Source: Mycolicibacterium thermoresistibile
Lineage (GTDB): Bacteria; Actinomycetota; Actinomycetes; Mycobacteriales; Mycobacteriaceae
NCBI RefSeq assembly: GCF_900187065.1
Contig: NZ_LT906483.1
Span: 3,162,001-3,226,000, forward strand
Direction: 5' to 3'
DNA length: 64,000 nt
Shown: piece by piece, positions 24,903 through 34,197 of the stretch
Layout of the letters: each line of letters starts with the position of its first letter
Numbering within the stretch: position 1 is the stretch's first letter
Notes under the pieces: model-generated
Database searches by the model: none
What the model was told of the DNA's origin: nothing
The model's input: the letters and a program-made list of their open reading frames with translations, nothing else
Program-made: the position numbers and the translations under genes

Positions 24903-25918
24903 CAGGGCTCAGCACACCTTCCGCCTTCTTGTTTGACCATGGGGAACACCGCGGTCCGGCCCTCGAGGTCGGTCACCCGGAAGGAGATTCCGCAGATGTA
25001 GTACATGATCCAGCTGCCGTACGAGCCGAGCCGGGCCAGCTTCCGGTAGTTCTCCGGACCGCGCTGCAGGGCCCGGTCGAAGACGATCTGGTGGTCGGCC
25101 AGCAGCGGCGCCAACCGGTTGAGTTCGTTGACGGTGCGGTCCAGCGGCGGCCGGGCCTGGGACAGCAGGTCCGCCATGGACGCGGTGCCCTGATCGAGGG
25201 CGGTGATCGCGGTGCCGATCGGATCGCGGTCCTCGGCCAGACCGCTGACCAGTTGCTCCAGTTGGTCGATCGCGCCGGAGAACTTGTCTCCGTCCTTCTC
25301 CAGGGTGTCCACCACCGCCCGGAGATTGTCGATCAGCTGCTGGATGGCCTGGCTGCTGTCGGCGAGGCTGGTCGAGAACGACGACGTTTTGCTCATCAAC
25401 GAGTCGAGCGTGTCGCCCTGCCCCTGGAAGATCTGCACCAGTGCCGAGGTCAAGGCGTTCACGTCCTGGGGGTTCAGCCCGTTGATCACCGGCCGCAGGC
25501 CGCCGAGGAGCAGATCCAGATCCAGCGCCGGGGCGGTCCGCTCCTTGGGAATCCGCGAACCGGCCGGCAGCAGCCGGGTCGACCCGGGTTCGTCCAGCAG
25601 TTCCAGATAGCGGTCGCCGGTGAGGTTGAGGTACCGGACCGCGGCCCGGGTGCCTTCGGTCAGCTGAATGCCGCGATCCGCGTCGAAGTCGACCAGCACG
25701 GTCTTGTCGGGTTGCAACGCGACGCCCCGCACGGTGCCGACCCGCACGCCGGCCACCCGCACCGAGTCTCCCGACTCCAGCCGTGACGCGTCCTCGAAGA
25801 CCGCCGAGTAGCGGGAGGTGGCACCCCCGCGGTACTGGCTGAAGGTCATGAACAAGAACGCGGTGAGTGTCGTCATCACCGTGACGAACACCCCGAATTT
25901 GACGATGGTGCGGGTCAT
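24902..25918 (-). CDS. mceB: MCE-family protein MceB
   Basis: This 338-residue protein has an N-terminal membrane anchor (KFGVFVTVMTTLTAFLFMTF), the MCE domain (FEDASRLESGDSVRVAGVRVGTV) and a helical C-terminal half ending in a disulfide-capable segment (YYICGISF, GRCAEP). ATG 25918 overlaps the mceA stop by four bases. It is a subunit of the Mce lipid-import complex. Confidence 0.92.
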   Translation of the reverse strand: MTRTIVKFGVFVTVMTTLTAFLFMTFSQYRGGATSRYSAVFEDASRLESGDSVRVAGVRVGTVRGVALQPDKTVLVDFDADRGIQLTEGTRAAVRYLNLTGDRYLELLDEPGSTRLLPAGSRIPKERTAPALDLDLLLGGLRPVINGLNPQDVNALTSALVQIFQGQGDTLDSLMSKTSSFSTSLADSSQAIQQLIDNLRAVVDTLEKDGDKFSGAIDQLEQLVSGLAEDRDPIGTAITALDQGTASMADLLSQARPPLDRTVNELNRLAPLLADHQIVFDRALQRGPENYRKLARLGSYGSWIMYYICGISFRVTDLEGRTAVFPMVKQEGGRCAEP

Positions 25919-27102
25919 CCGGGCTGTCCGATCTGCGCGGTGTTGCGCGGTGGTCCGTCCAGCGGGCCGAACAGCAACTGTTTGAGCCCGTCGGAGTTCA
26001 GCACGATCCCCTGGTTGCCGTACTGCCAGGGATTGGCGTTCACATCGGTGACCAGATACTTCGACCGGTTACCGAACCCGATGAACGGCAGGCCCATACA
26101 GTGCGGACCGCCCTTGGCGCCCACCTTGGGCAGGTTCGACGGATAGCGGTACCGGTCGATCCCCAGTGTGAACGCCACATTGACCAGGACGCCCGGGTCC
26201 ATCAGCGGGGGTTGGTTCATGACGTATTCCATGCCCAGCAGCGAGCAGTTGATCGCCGGTGCGTACTCGTTGAGCAGATTTGTGGTGGGAACGAGCAGTT
26301 CCAGCACCTCACTGAAGGCCTCCCGGTTGCCGCCCAGCACGTCGTTGCCGACATCGGCCAGCCCGATGGCGCTCACCAGGAAGGCGTCGAGGTTGTCCTG
26401 CTCGTCGACGATACCGTCGCTGAGCGTAATCGAATTCTGCATGGTGCGAAGCAGATTGGGAGCGGCGTCGGCATAGGCCGCCGAAACCTGCGCGCTCAGT
26501 TCCAGATCGCGGCTGAAGGCGGGCAGGCTCGGTTCCAGCCGGGCCAGCAGGGCCTCGAAATCGGTCAGGGTCTGACCGAACTGTTCCCCCCGTCCGGAGA
26601 AGGCCGAGGCGATCGCGCCCAGGGTCTCGTTCAGTTTCACCGGGTCGATGTGATCCAGCACGTCGACCAGCTGCTGGAAGATGGTGTTGATCTCGATCAT
26701 GACGTGATCGCCGCGCAACACCTGCCCGGGCTGCAGTCGCTCCGCCGACGGTTCCGGCGGCATCGTCAACTGCACGGATTTCGCCCCGAACACGGTCGTG
26801 GAGGCGATGTCGGCGATGACGTTCTTCGGGATCAGGTGCAGCTGCGACGGGTCCATCGCCAGATGCAGCACCGCGGTGCCGTCCGGGCGGTTCTCGATCC
26901 GGTCCACCTGGCCGACCTGGACGCCGCGCATCTTGACCTTGGCGTCCGGGTTCATCACCAGACCGGCCCGCTCGGCGATCACGGTCACCGGCACGGACTT
27001 GCGGAAACTGCCCTGGAACAGGCCGATGGCCACCGCGATGATCAGCCCGATCACCACGACGGTCGCCAGTCCGGCCAGCGGGCGTGCGTAACTGCGTGAC
27101 AT
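25915..27102 (-). CDS. mceA: MCE-family protein MceA
   Basis: This 395-residue protein has an N-terminal transmembrane helix (GLATVVVIGLIIAVAIGLF), an MCE domain (AERAGLVMNPDAKVKMRGVQVGQVDRI, residues about 40-120) and a helical domain followed by the conserved C-terminal region containing INCSLLGMEYVMNQPP and GGPHCMGLPFIGFGN. It is the first Mce subunit, 13 bp after yrbEB. Which numbered mce family it belongs to (mce1-8) cannot be settled from reading alone; the enzyme neighbourhood is not that of the cholesterol mce4 operon as known in M. tuberculosis. Confidence 0.92.
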   Translation of the reverse strand: MSRSYARPLAGLATVVVIGLIIAVAIGLFQGSFRKSVPVTVIAERAGLVMNPDAKVKMRGVQVGQVDRIENRPDGTAVLHLAMDPSQLHLIPKNVIADIASTTVFGAKSVQLTMPPEPSAERLQPGQVLRGDHVMIEINTIFQQLVDVLDHIDPVKLNETLGAIASAFSGRGEQFGQTLTDFEALLARLEPSLPAFSRDLELSAQVSAAYADAAPNLLRTMQNSITLSDGIVDEQDNLDAFLVSAIGLADVGNDVLGGNREAFSEVLELLVPTTNLLNEYAPAINCSLLGMEYVMNQPPLMDPGVLVNVAFTLGIDRYRYPSNLPKVGAKGGPHCMGLPFIGFGNRSKYLVTDVNANPWQYGNQGIVLNSDGLKQLLFGPLDGPPRNTAQIGQPG

Positions 27103-27115
27103 CTCGTTTCGACCC

Positions 27116-27973
27116 CTACCCCGACAGGTTGAAGTTGCCGTTGGAGCCGTACACCGACAGTGAGACCAGCAGGGTCACCGACACCACCACGATCAGCGAG
27201 GTGCGCACCGCGTTGCCCACGGCCACCCCGACCCCCGACGGCCCGCCGGTGGCGAAGTAACCGAAGTAGGTGTGGATCAACAGGATGGTGATCGCCATCA
27301 GGACCGCCTGCAGAAACGACCACAGCAGGTCGATCGGGTTCAGGAAGGTGTCGAAGTAGTGCGCGTAGAGCCCGCTGGACTGGCCGAACAACACCACCGT
27401 GGTGAACTGGCTGGCCACGAACGACAGGATCACCGCGATGGAGTACAGCGGGGTGATGGCCAGCATCCCGGCCACGATGCGGGTCGACACCAGATACGGA
27501 ATCGGCGGGATTCCCATCGATTCCAGCGCGTCGACCTCCTCGTTGATGCGCATCGCCCCGAGCTGGGCGGTCACCCCGGCCCCGAAGGTGGCGGCCAGGC
27601 CGATGCCGGCCACCACGGGCGCGGCGATGCGCACGTTGATGAACGCCGACAGGAACCCGGTCAACGCCTCGATGCCGATGTCGCCCAGCGAGGAATAGCC
27701 CTGCACCGCGAGGGTGCCGCCGGCGGCCAGCGTCAGGAACCCGACGATCACCACGGTGCCGCCGATCATCGCCAGGGTCCCCGCCCCCATGGAGATCTCG
27801 GCGATCAGCCGGATGATCTCGGTGCGGAACCGCATCGCGGCGTAGGGCGCGCCGGCCAGCGCCCGGCCGTAGAACAGGGTGTGGTCCCCGATCCGGCCCA
27901 TCAGCGAGACCGGCCGCTCGATCTGGCGGGCCAACCGCGGATAGGTCGCGCGCAGCGTCTGAATGGTCCCCAT
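27116..27973 (-). CDS. yrbEB: YrbE/MlaE-type ABC transporter permease (second subunit)
   Basis: This 285-residue permease has six hydrophobic segments and the MlaE-family signature near FGAGVTAQLGAMRINEEVDALESMGI, the cytoplasmic coupling element that contacts the ATPase. With YrbEA it forms the inner-membrane part of the Mce importer; the ATPase (MceG/MkL type) is not in this window and is usually encoded elsewhere in mycobacteria. The ATG at 27973 lies 8 bp after the yrbEA stop. Confidence 0.93.
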   Translation of the reverse strand: MGTIQTLRATYPRLARQIERPVSLMGRIGDHTLFYGRALAGAPYAAMRFRTEIIRLIAEISMGAGTLAMIGGTVVIVGFLTLAAGGTLAVQGYSSLGDIGIEALTGFLSAFINVRIAAPVVAGIGLAATFGAGVTAQLGAMRINEEVDALESMGIPPIPYLVSTRIVAGMLAITPLYSIAVILSFVASQFTTVVLFGQSSGLYAHYFDTFLNPIDLLWSFLQAVLMAITILLIHTYFGYFATGGPSGVGVAVGNAVRTSLIVVVSVTLLVSLSVYGSNGNFNLSG

Positions 27974-27981
27974 GTCCCCGC

Positions 27982-28788
27982 CTAGCCTGTGGTCAACCGG
28001 ATACCGATGGCGGTCACCACCACATTGATGACGAACAGCGCCATGAACGCGTACACCACGGTCTCGTTGACCGCGTTACCCACTGCCTTGGCGCCGCCCC
28101 CGGAGATCGTCAGACCCCGGTAACAGGCCACCAGCCCGGCGATCAAGCCGAACAATGCCGCCTTGACACACGAGATGACCACTTCGGGCACGCCGGTCAG
28201 CAGCGTGATACCGGCGGCGAACGCGCCCGGATTCACATCCTGGACGAACACCGAGAACGTGTAACCGCCGATGATCCCGATGATCACGACCAGGCTGTTG
28301 AGCAGCAGTGCCACCAGCCCGGACGCCAGCATCCTGGGGGTCACCAACCGCTGCACCGGGTTGATGCCCAACACCTCCATCGCGTCGATCTCCTCGCGGA
28401 TGGTCCGCGAGCCGAGGTCCGCACACATCGCGGTGGCGCCCGCACCGGCCACGATCAGCACCGTGACCATCGGGCCCACCTGGGTGACGGCGCCGAACGC
28501 CGCGCCGGCTCCGGACAGATCGGCAGCGCCCAGCTCCCGCAGCAGGATGTTGAGGGTGAAGCTCACCAACACCGTGAACGGGATGGCCACCAGCAACGTC
28601 GGCGCCAGCGACACCCGCGCGATGAACCAGGACTGCTCCAGGAACTCGCGGCCCTGAAACGGCCGCCGGAACACGAACTTCAGCGCGTCCAGCGACATCG
28701 CGAACAAACCGCCGATGGCCTGCATCGGCTTGCTGCCGCGGCTCAACACCACACCGGGTGTCCACCGCTCCGGTCCCTCAATCGCCAT
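27982..28788 (-). CDS. yrbEA: YrbE/MlaE-type ABC transporter permease (first subunit)
   Basis: This 268-residue permease has six hydrophobic segments and the MlaE signature GAGATAMCADLGSRTIREEIDAMEVLGI. The final residues VGNAVNETVVYAFMALFVINVVVTAIG are typical of mycobacterial YrbEA. Its start at 28788 lies 11 bp inside the end of the thiolase gene, so the transporter is translationally coupled to the catabolic enzymes upstream. This is unusual evidence tying an Mce importer to a specific pathway. Confidence 0.93.
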   Translation of the reverse strand: MAIEGPERWTPGVVLSRGSKPMQAIGGLFAMSLDALKFVFRRPFQGREFLEQSWFIARVSLAPTLLVAIPFTVLVSFTLNILLRELGAADLSGAGAAFGAVTQVGPMVTVLIVAGAGATAMCADLGSRTIREEIDAMEVLGINPVQRLVTPRMLASGLVALLLNSLVVIIGIIGGYTFSVFVQDVNPGAFAAGITLLTGVPEVVISCVKAALFGLIAGLVACYRGLTISGGGAKAVGNAVNETVVYAFMALFVINVVVTAIGIRLTTG

Positions 28789-29947
28789 CGGTGCCCGGTC
28801 CCTCCAGGATTGTCACAGCCGCCACCGCGGTCGGCCCGCCGATGTTGTGGGCCAACCCGATTCGCGCACCGTCGACCTGGTTGGCAGCCTCGCCCCGCAG
28901 CTGGCCGAACAGTTCGACGCACTGTGCGACCCCGGTTGCGCCCGGAGGATGACCCTTGGCTTTGAGCCCACCGCTGGGATTGACCGGCAGACTGCCCCCC
29001 ACGCTGGTCACCTCCGCTTCGACGAGCTTGTGGGCTCCGAACCGTTCGACGAAGCCCAAGTCTTCATAACTGATCAATTCGATACCGGTGAAGAAATCGT
29101 GAACTTCGGCGACGTCGATGTCGGCGGGGGTCAGGCCCGCCATCGCGAACGCCTGCCGGGCCGCTCGGACCGTGGCCGGGAAGGTTGTCATATCGGTCTT
29201 GTGCTGATGCATCACCGAATCCAGGCCGAGCCCGACTCCGCGGATCCACACCGGACGGTTGGTGAACCGGTCCACCACGTCCTCGGCCGCCAGGATCAAC
29301 GCCGCGGCCCCGTCGCTCTGGGGGGCGCAGTCGTACAGACCGAACGGCGTCACCACGATGGGTGCCGACAACGCCTGCTCCAGCGTGATCTCGAACCGGA
29401 GCCGGGCCTTGGGGTTGCTCACCCCGTGGCGGTGATTCTTGACCGCCACCATGGCCAGATGCTCGCGGGTGGCCGGCGACTCGTGCAGATAACGCCGCAG
29501 GTGCAGGGCGAACCCGGCCGGCGACACCAGGCCCAGCGGATAGTCCCAGGCCATGTCGCGGGCCATCGCCTCCCATTCCCACAGCATGTCCTTGGAGGTG
29601 GTGTCCCGCAGTTTGTCGGCGCCCATCACCAGCGCGACGTCATAGGCTCCGGAGGCCACCGCGAACACGGCGTTGCGGACCGCGTCATTGCCGGTGGCGC
29701 AGGAGTTCTCGACCCGGGTCACCGGCAGCTCCGGCAACCCCAGGCTGTCGGCCAGGATGCCGGACGGGAAACCGTCGGCGGTGCCCATGCAGCCGAACCA
29801 GGCGGCCTGCAGATCCGCCTTGGCGATTCCCTTGTCGACGCTGGCCGCGCACTCGGCGAACGCCATCGGCAACAGGTCCTTGATCCCGAGTGCGAAGTGT
29901 TCGCGGAACGCGGTCATCCCCGCACCCACGACGGCGACCTTCCTCAT
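28778..29947 (-). CDS. Thiolase (SCP2/acetyl-CoA acetyltransferase-like)
   Basis: This 389-residue protein has all three thiolase catalytic elements: nucleophile Cys83 in VENSCATGNDAV, the histidine in VHDFFTGIEL, and the GHPPGATG histidine motif in GGLKAKGHPPGATG. It is therefore likely a true degradative thiolase or acyltransferase of the SCP2 type on a CoA ester. Start ATG 29947. It lies 37 bp downstream of the thiolase-like/OB fusion gene, which may provide its DUF35 partner, and overlaps yrbEA by 11 bp. Confidence 0.88.
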   Translation of the reverse strand: MRKVAVVGAGMTAFREHFALGIKDLLPMAFAECAASVDKGIAKADLQAAWFGCMGTADGFPSGILADSLGLPELPVTRVENSCATGNDAVRNAVFAVASGAYDVALVMGADKLRDTTSKDMLWEWEAMARDMAWDYPLGLVSPAGFALHLRRYLHESPATREHLAMVAVKNHRHGVSNPKARLRFEITLEQALSAPIVVTPFGLYDCAPQSDGAAALILAAEDVVDRFTNRPVWIRGVGLGLDSVMHQHKTDMTTFPATVRAARQAFAMAGLTPADIDVAEVHDFFTGIELISYEDLGFVERFGAHKLVEAEVTSVGGSLPVNPSGGLKAKGHPPGATGVAQCVELFGQLRGEAANQVDGARIGLAHNIGGPTAVAAVTILEGPGTDGD

Positions 29948-29984
29948 CGTGGAGTCCTCACCGCAGACTCCCCACCGACGGTGT

Positions 29985-31184
29985 TCACGCGGCGCTCCGC
30001 ACGGCCGCCCGCGCCGGTTCGAACGCGTAGTAGTAGTCCGGCACCCCGGACCGCACCGCGACCCGCCGCAGGGTCAGCCGCCCCCGGTCGCCGATCTGCA
30101 CCGTGCCGGGTTCGGCGCCGGTGGTCCGCACCAGGGCCCGCACATCCACCCCGTCGAGCTGCACGATCACCAGGGAGTACGGCGTGCGCAGGCCCGGCAC
30201 CGGCATGTGCACGGTGGCCTCGGTGTAGACCGTGCCGGTGCGCGGCAGCGGCACCAGCTCATAGCCGGTGGCCAGTGCACCGTCGTCGCCGACATGGAAC
30301 CGGGGCGGGAAGTCCAGGTGGTCCTCCCCGAACCGACCGTCAGTGAATCTGCCTGCCTCCCAACGAGTCTTCGCTTCAAATGCACGTTCGTAGGCGGCCA
30401 GCGAGATCGGGATGTCGGCGTCGGCGACGTACGTGAGCTCCGGCAACGGGCGGGCCGGCGGTTCCCGGCGTTGGATCAGCGCGACGCCCCCGCTCACCGT
30501 CATCCCGGACAGGCTGGCCTGCTCGGCGGCGACCAGTGGGCCGCTGACCCCCTGCTCGGCGAGGCCGGCCAGCGCGAACACGCTGGAACTGGCGCCCACC
30601 GTGGGCAGCTGCGGCGGGTTGCCACGGCACAGCTGCACGGCGCGATCGTGATCGACTCCCGCGATCGCCACCGGGATGTCCAGCCAGGCCGCCTCCAGGG
30701 ACGCGATCAGCCCACGTTCGTGCAACAGCCGGGGATCGCCGTAATCGTGCACCACTCCCCCGGCATTGCGCACCCGCACCGGCAGGCTGCGGGCCAGCCG
30801 CGCGGCGGTGCGAACCTGTAGTCCGCGTTCGGCGGTGATCAGCGCGGCCGCACCGGCGGGTTCCAGGTCCACCCCGATGACCAGGGTGCGGGGCCGGGCG
30901 GAGCTGACGGCGTCCAGCGTCGCCGGTGCTCCGCCGAGCCGTTCGTCGACCTCGAGTTCGGGATCGAGCCCCAGCCCGGCCAGCAGCACCGCCGCATTGC
31001 TGCTCTCCAGCAACGGGAAGTCGCGTGTCACCATCACGACGCGCTCGACCGGGGCACCCGATTCCAGGGCGGCACGGCCGGCCTCGACCGCGAGGGTGAC
31101 GGCGTCCTCGTCGTCACCCGGCACCCGGCACAGCGGGTCACCCCAGCACGGCAGGTACGTGCCGATCGACGCGACGTACGGCAT
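29985..31184 (-). CDS. HMG-CoA-synthase-like/thiolase-like domain fused to OB-fold (DUF35)
   Basis: This 399-residue protein has an N-terminal ketoacyl-synthase-like domain (MPYVASIGTYLPCWG; TLVIGVDLEPAGAAALI) in which the nucleophile-cysteine region reads GGAPATLDAV with no Cys, so condensing chemistry is doubtful. The C-terminal part (about residues 270-399) is an OB fold (GTVYTEATVHMPVPGLRTPY, LVIVQLDGVDVRALV) without an obvious zinc ribbon. It most likely acts as a CoA-ester-binding partner of the thiolase encoded just downstream. Start ATG 31184; the frame remains open upstream into other genes but without coding character. Confidence 0.7.
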   Translation of the reverse strand: MPYVASIGTYLPCWGDPLCRVPGDDEDAVTLAVEAGRAALESGAPVERVVMVTRDFPLLESSNAAVLLAGLGLDPELEVDERLGGAPATLDAVSSARPRTLVIGVDLEPAGAAALITAERGLQVRTAARLARSLPVRVRNAGGVVHDYGDPRLLHERGLIASLEAAWLDIPVAIAGVDHDRAVQLCRGNPPQLPTVGASSSVFALAGLAEQGVSGPLVAAEQASLSGMTVSGGVALIQRREPPARPLPELTYVADADIPISLAAYERAFEAKTRWEAGRFTDGRFGEDHLDFPPRFHVGDDGALATGYELVPLPRTGTVYTEATVHMPVPGLRTPYSLVIVQLDGVDVRALVRTTGAEPGTVQIGDRGRLTLRRVAVRSGVPDYYYAFEPARAAVRSAA

Positions 31185-31213
31185 ATTCCGGCCTCTCCGT
31201 TGCTCCGCTCCCG

Positions 31214-32419
31214 CTAGGTGACCGCGCCGACGGTCTTCAGCTCGATGATGCGGTCCCAGTCCAGGCCGAGCTCGGTCAGGATCTCGTCGGTCTGCTCGGC
31301 GAAACCCGGAGCGGGCCCGGTGCTCGGCGCGGTGACGTCGAACTGTACCGGGTTGGCGACCAGCTCCATTTCGCCAGCCCTGATGAGGTATTCGTTGGCC
31401 CGGATCTGGGAATCCTGTGCCGCCTGCAGGGTGTCCTGGACCGGTGCCCACGGCCCGGCCAGGGTGGCGAACCGCTCACTCCACTCCGCCAGGGTGCGCT
31501 TGGACATCGCCTCGGTGAGGATCTTCGTCGCCACCTCGGTGTTCTCGGCGATCGCCTCCGCGGTGGCGAACCGCGGGTCGTCGATCAACTCGTCGAGATC
31601 CATGTGCCGGCACACGTCCGCCCAGAACTTGGTGGGCTGCATCATCACGAACGAGATGTAGCGGTCGTCCGCGGTCGGATACAGGCCCACCAGCGGATTG
31701 ATTGGGGAGCCGTGCACGCCGGGCGGGAAGGCCTCCAGCCGCTCGCCGAGGTGATTGGTCAGCGCCACGGTGTGGCCGAGCGACCACAGCCCGCTGCCCA
31801 GCAGGGACACGTCCACGATCGACGGTTCACCGGTGCGCTCCCGCTTCAGCAGTGCCGCGGCGATTCCGCCGGCGAGGTTGGTGCCGGAGATGGTGTCGCC
31901 GTAGGCGGGACCGGGCGGGCCGATCATACCGGGCATGTCGGGCGGGGTGATGGTGCGCGCGGTGCCGGCGCGGCACCAGAACGCGGTCATGTCGTAGCCG
32001 CCCTTGACCGCCTCTTCGCCGCGCGGGCCCAGGGCGCTGCCGCGGGCGTAGATGATCTTCGGATTGACCGCCCGGATGTCGTCGACATCGATCTTGAACT
32101 TCTGCCGGTGACCGGGCAGGAAGCTGGTGAGGAAAACATCGGAGCGACGGGCCAATTCGAGCAGCACCTCGCGGCCTTCGGGCACCGACATGTCCAGGCC
32201 GATGCTGCGTTTGCCCCGGTTGGCGTGTTCGATGTTGGGGTTCGGATCGCCCTCCACCCGCAGCAGACCGGTCTGGCGCAGCCCGCGCTGCGGGTCTCCG
32301 GTCACCGCGTGTTCGACCTTGATGACGTCGGCGCCCCATTCGCCGAGCACCGCGCCCGCCGACGGCACGAAGCCGTACATCGCGACTTCCAGAACCCGGA
32401 TTCCTTCCAGCGGCCTCAT
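31214..32419 (-). CDS. Family III CoA transferase (CaiB/BaiF)
   Basis: This 401-residue protein has CaiB/BaiF motifs: RPLEGIRVLEVAMYGFVPSAGAVLGEWGADVIKVEH at the N-terminus (quoted in parts), the NRGKRSIGLDM segment and GGYDMTAFW with the catalytic Asp near residue 150-160. It moves CoA between organic acids without ATP, so it is an alternative to the acyl-CoA ligases for activating a pathway acid. ATG 32419 overlaps the ALDH stop by four bases, so aldehyde oxidation and CoA transfer are likely consecutive steps. Confidence 0.9.
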   Translation of the reverse strand: MRPLEGIRVLEVAMYGFVPSAGAVLGEWGADVIKVEHAVTGDPQRGLRQTGLLRVEGDPNPNIEHANRGKRSIGLDMSVPEGREVLLELARRSDVFLTSFLPGHRQKFKIDVDDIRAVNPKIIYARGSALGPRGEEAVKGGYDMTAFWCRAGTARTITPPDMPGMIGPPGPAYGDTISGTNLAGGIAAALLKRERTGEPSIVDVSLLGSGLWSLGHTVALTNHLGERLEAFPPGVHGSPINPLVGLYPTADDRYISFVMMQPTKFWADVCRHMDLDELIDDPRFATAEAIAENTEVATKILTEAMSKRTLAEWSERFATLAGPWAPVQDTLQAAQDSQIRANEYLIRAGEMELVANPVQFDVTAPSTGPAPGFAEQTDEILTELGLDWDRIIELKTVGAVT

Positions 32420-33927
32420 GCCGGCACCTCCGTGAGCACCCTGGCGAACGTCTTGCTCTCGAGGAACTCCTCGAGCCCCGCAACTCCCATTTCCCTGCCT
32501 ATACCGGATTGTTTGTAGCCGCCGAACGGAACGTCGGGGCTGAAGTAGTTGCCGCCGTTGATCGAGAACGTGCCGGTGCGGATCCGGCGGGCCACCGCGA
32601 TCGCGCGCTCCTCGCTGCCGAAGACCGCGCCGGACAACCCGTAGATCGAGTTGTTGGCGATGCGCACCGCATCGTCGTCATCGTCGTAGGCGATCACGGC
32701 CAGCACCGGACCGAACACCTCCTCCTGCGCGATCTCGCTGTCCGGATCGACGCCGGTCAGCAGGGTCGGCTGGTAGAAGAAGCCCGGGTCGACCTTCTGC
32801 CCGCCGGTGACCAGGGTCGCGCCGGCGGCCACCGCCCGCTGCACCATCCCGTGCACCTTGTCGCGTTGTTTCTCGCTGATCAGCGGGCCCATGTAGGTCT
32901 GCGGGTCGGTGGGATCGCCGTACTTCACCAGGCCGAAGTTGTTCTTGACCAGTACGACGATCTCGTCATGGTGCGTCCGCGGCACCAGCAGCCGCGAGGT
33001 CAGCGCACACCCCTGGCCGGCGTGGGTGACCATCGAGAACGCCGTGAACAACGCCGCCATGGTGAAGTCGGCGTCGTCGAGGACGATGGCCGCGGATTTG
33101 CCGCCCAGTTCGAGGAACACCTTCTTGAGCGTCTCGCTGGCCGCGGCCATGATCCGCCGTCCGGTCTGGGTGGATCCGGTGAACGTCACCATGTCGACAT
33201 CCGGACTCGTGGTCAGCGCGGCGCCCACGTCCGGGTCGGCCCCGCTCAGCACGTTCACCACCCCGGCCGGGATGTCGGTGTGCTCGGCGATCAGCTCGCC
33301 GAGCGCCAGGGTGACCAGCGGGGTGTCCGGGGCGCCCTTGAGCACCACCGTGCAGCCGGCCGCCAGCGCCGGTCCGAGTTTGGCCAGCGCCAGCTGGTTC
33401 GGATAGTTGTAGGCGATGATCGCGGCCACCACCCCGGCGGCTTCCTTCTCCACCCACCGGTGGTGCTGCATACCGCGGATCTCGGCGTTGCCGAGGTCCT
33501 CGGTCATCGGGTAGCGCCGCAACAGGTCGGCGTAGTACCGCACGATCGCGATCGGCTGATCGAGTTGCGCACCCGCGCACAGTGCGGGGGTGGCGCCGAC
33601 CTCGGCGACGGTCAGATCGGCGAGTTCGTCACGGTGCTCGACCAACGCGCGGTGCAACTGGTCAAGACAGCGGATCCGCAGTTCGACGTTCGTCGCCCAG
33701 TCGGTGGTGTCGAACGCCCGCCGCGCCGCGGCCACCGCGGCCTGCGCCTCTGCGACGGTGGCGTCGGGCGCATACCCGAGAACCTGTCCGGTGGCCGGAT
33801 TCAGAGAGGGAAACGTCCGCGCGGTCGTCAGCAGTTGGCCATCGATGAGTAACCGTCTGTCGACGTGCTGTCCGGCGCCGTTGGACCGCTGCTCCTCACC
33901 CGGGAGGGTCGACGTTTCCCGCATCAT
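32416..33927 (-). CDS. NAD(P)-dependent aldehyde dehydrogenase
   Basis: This 503-residue ALDH-superfamily enzyme has the cofactor motif FTGSTQTGRRIM, the general-base Glu in LELGGKSAAIV and the nucleophile Cys in GQGCALTSRLL. It oxidises an aldehyde to an acid and opens the long catabolic/mce operon. The start is ATG 33927 or 33924 directly after GAGGAGG; the spacing is short for either. The start lies 16 bp from an operator-like site (33943-33957). Confidence 0.9.
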   Translation of the reverse strand: MMRETSTLPGEEQRSNGAGQHVDRRLLIDGQLLTTARTFPSLNPATGQVLGYAPDATVAEAQAAVAAARRAFDTTDWATNVELRIRCLDQLHRALVEHRDELADLTVAEVGATPALCAGAQLDQPIAIVRYYADLLRRYPMTEDLGNAEIRGMQHHRWVEKEAAGVVAAIIAYNYPNQLALAKLGPALAAGCTVVLKGAPDTPLVTLALGELIAEHTDIPAGVVNVLSGADPDVGAALTTSPDVDMVTFTGSTQTGRRIMAAASETLKKVFLELGGKSAAIVLDDADFTMAALFTAFSMVTHAGQGCALTSRLLVPRTHHDEIVVLVKNNFGLVKYGDPTDPQTYMGPLISEKQRDKVHGMVQRAVAAGATLVTGGQKVDPGFFYQPTLLTGVDPDSEIAQEEVFGPVLAVIAYDDDDDAVRIANNSIYGLSGAVFGSEERAIAVARRIRTGTFSINGGNYFSPDVPFGGYKQSGIGREMGVAGLEEFLESKTFARVLTEVPA

Positions 33928-33942
33928 CCTCCTCGCTGTGAT

Positions 33943-33957
33943 GGAAACTTCATTCTC
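33943..33957. promoter_or_regulatory. Operator-like site GGAAAC-TTC-ATTCTC
   Basis: One half matches the ATTCTC arm perfectly and the other (GGAAAC) differs at two positions from GAGAAY, with the same 3-bp spacer. Read on the other strand it is GAGAAT-GAA-GTTTCC, close to GAGAAC-GTC-GTTTCC at 13135. It lies just before the ALDH/mce operon. Confidence 0.5.
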
Positions 33958-34097
33958 GTTAGGGGCGAATCATACATTCGCGATCCGAGAACTCAAGGAA
34001 AGGCTAGATTGGCTAGTCATAGGGCATGGGCGATAGATCCACACCCTAGGCGGAGGGTCGTCGAGATGTCCCCCGATCTTGCAGAACGATCACATCT

Positions 34098-34112
34098 GAG
34101 AGTACGGTTCTC
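34098..34112. promoter_or_regulatory. Operator-like site GAGAGT-ACG-GTTCTC
   Basis: An imperfect copy of the 15-bp palindrome 85 bp before the SDR start at 34198. With the site at 33943 it places one operator near each of the two divergent operons. Confidence 0.5.
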
Positions 34113-34197
34113 ATATTCGAAAGGAAGATTCTTGATACTCGTTGCGGACGGGTGCGACAGCATGGTTCACGTCCCCGAGGGGCCAGGAGGCTGGTAG

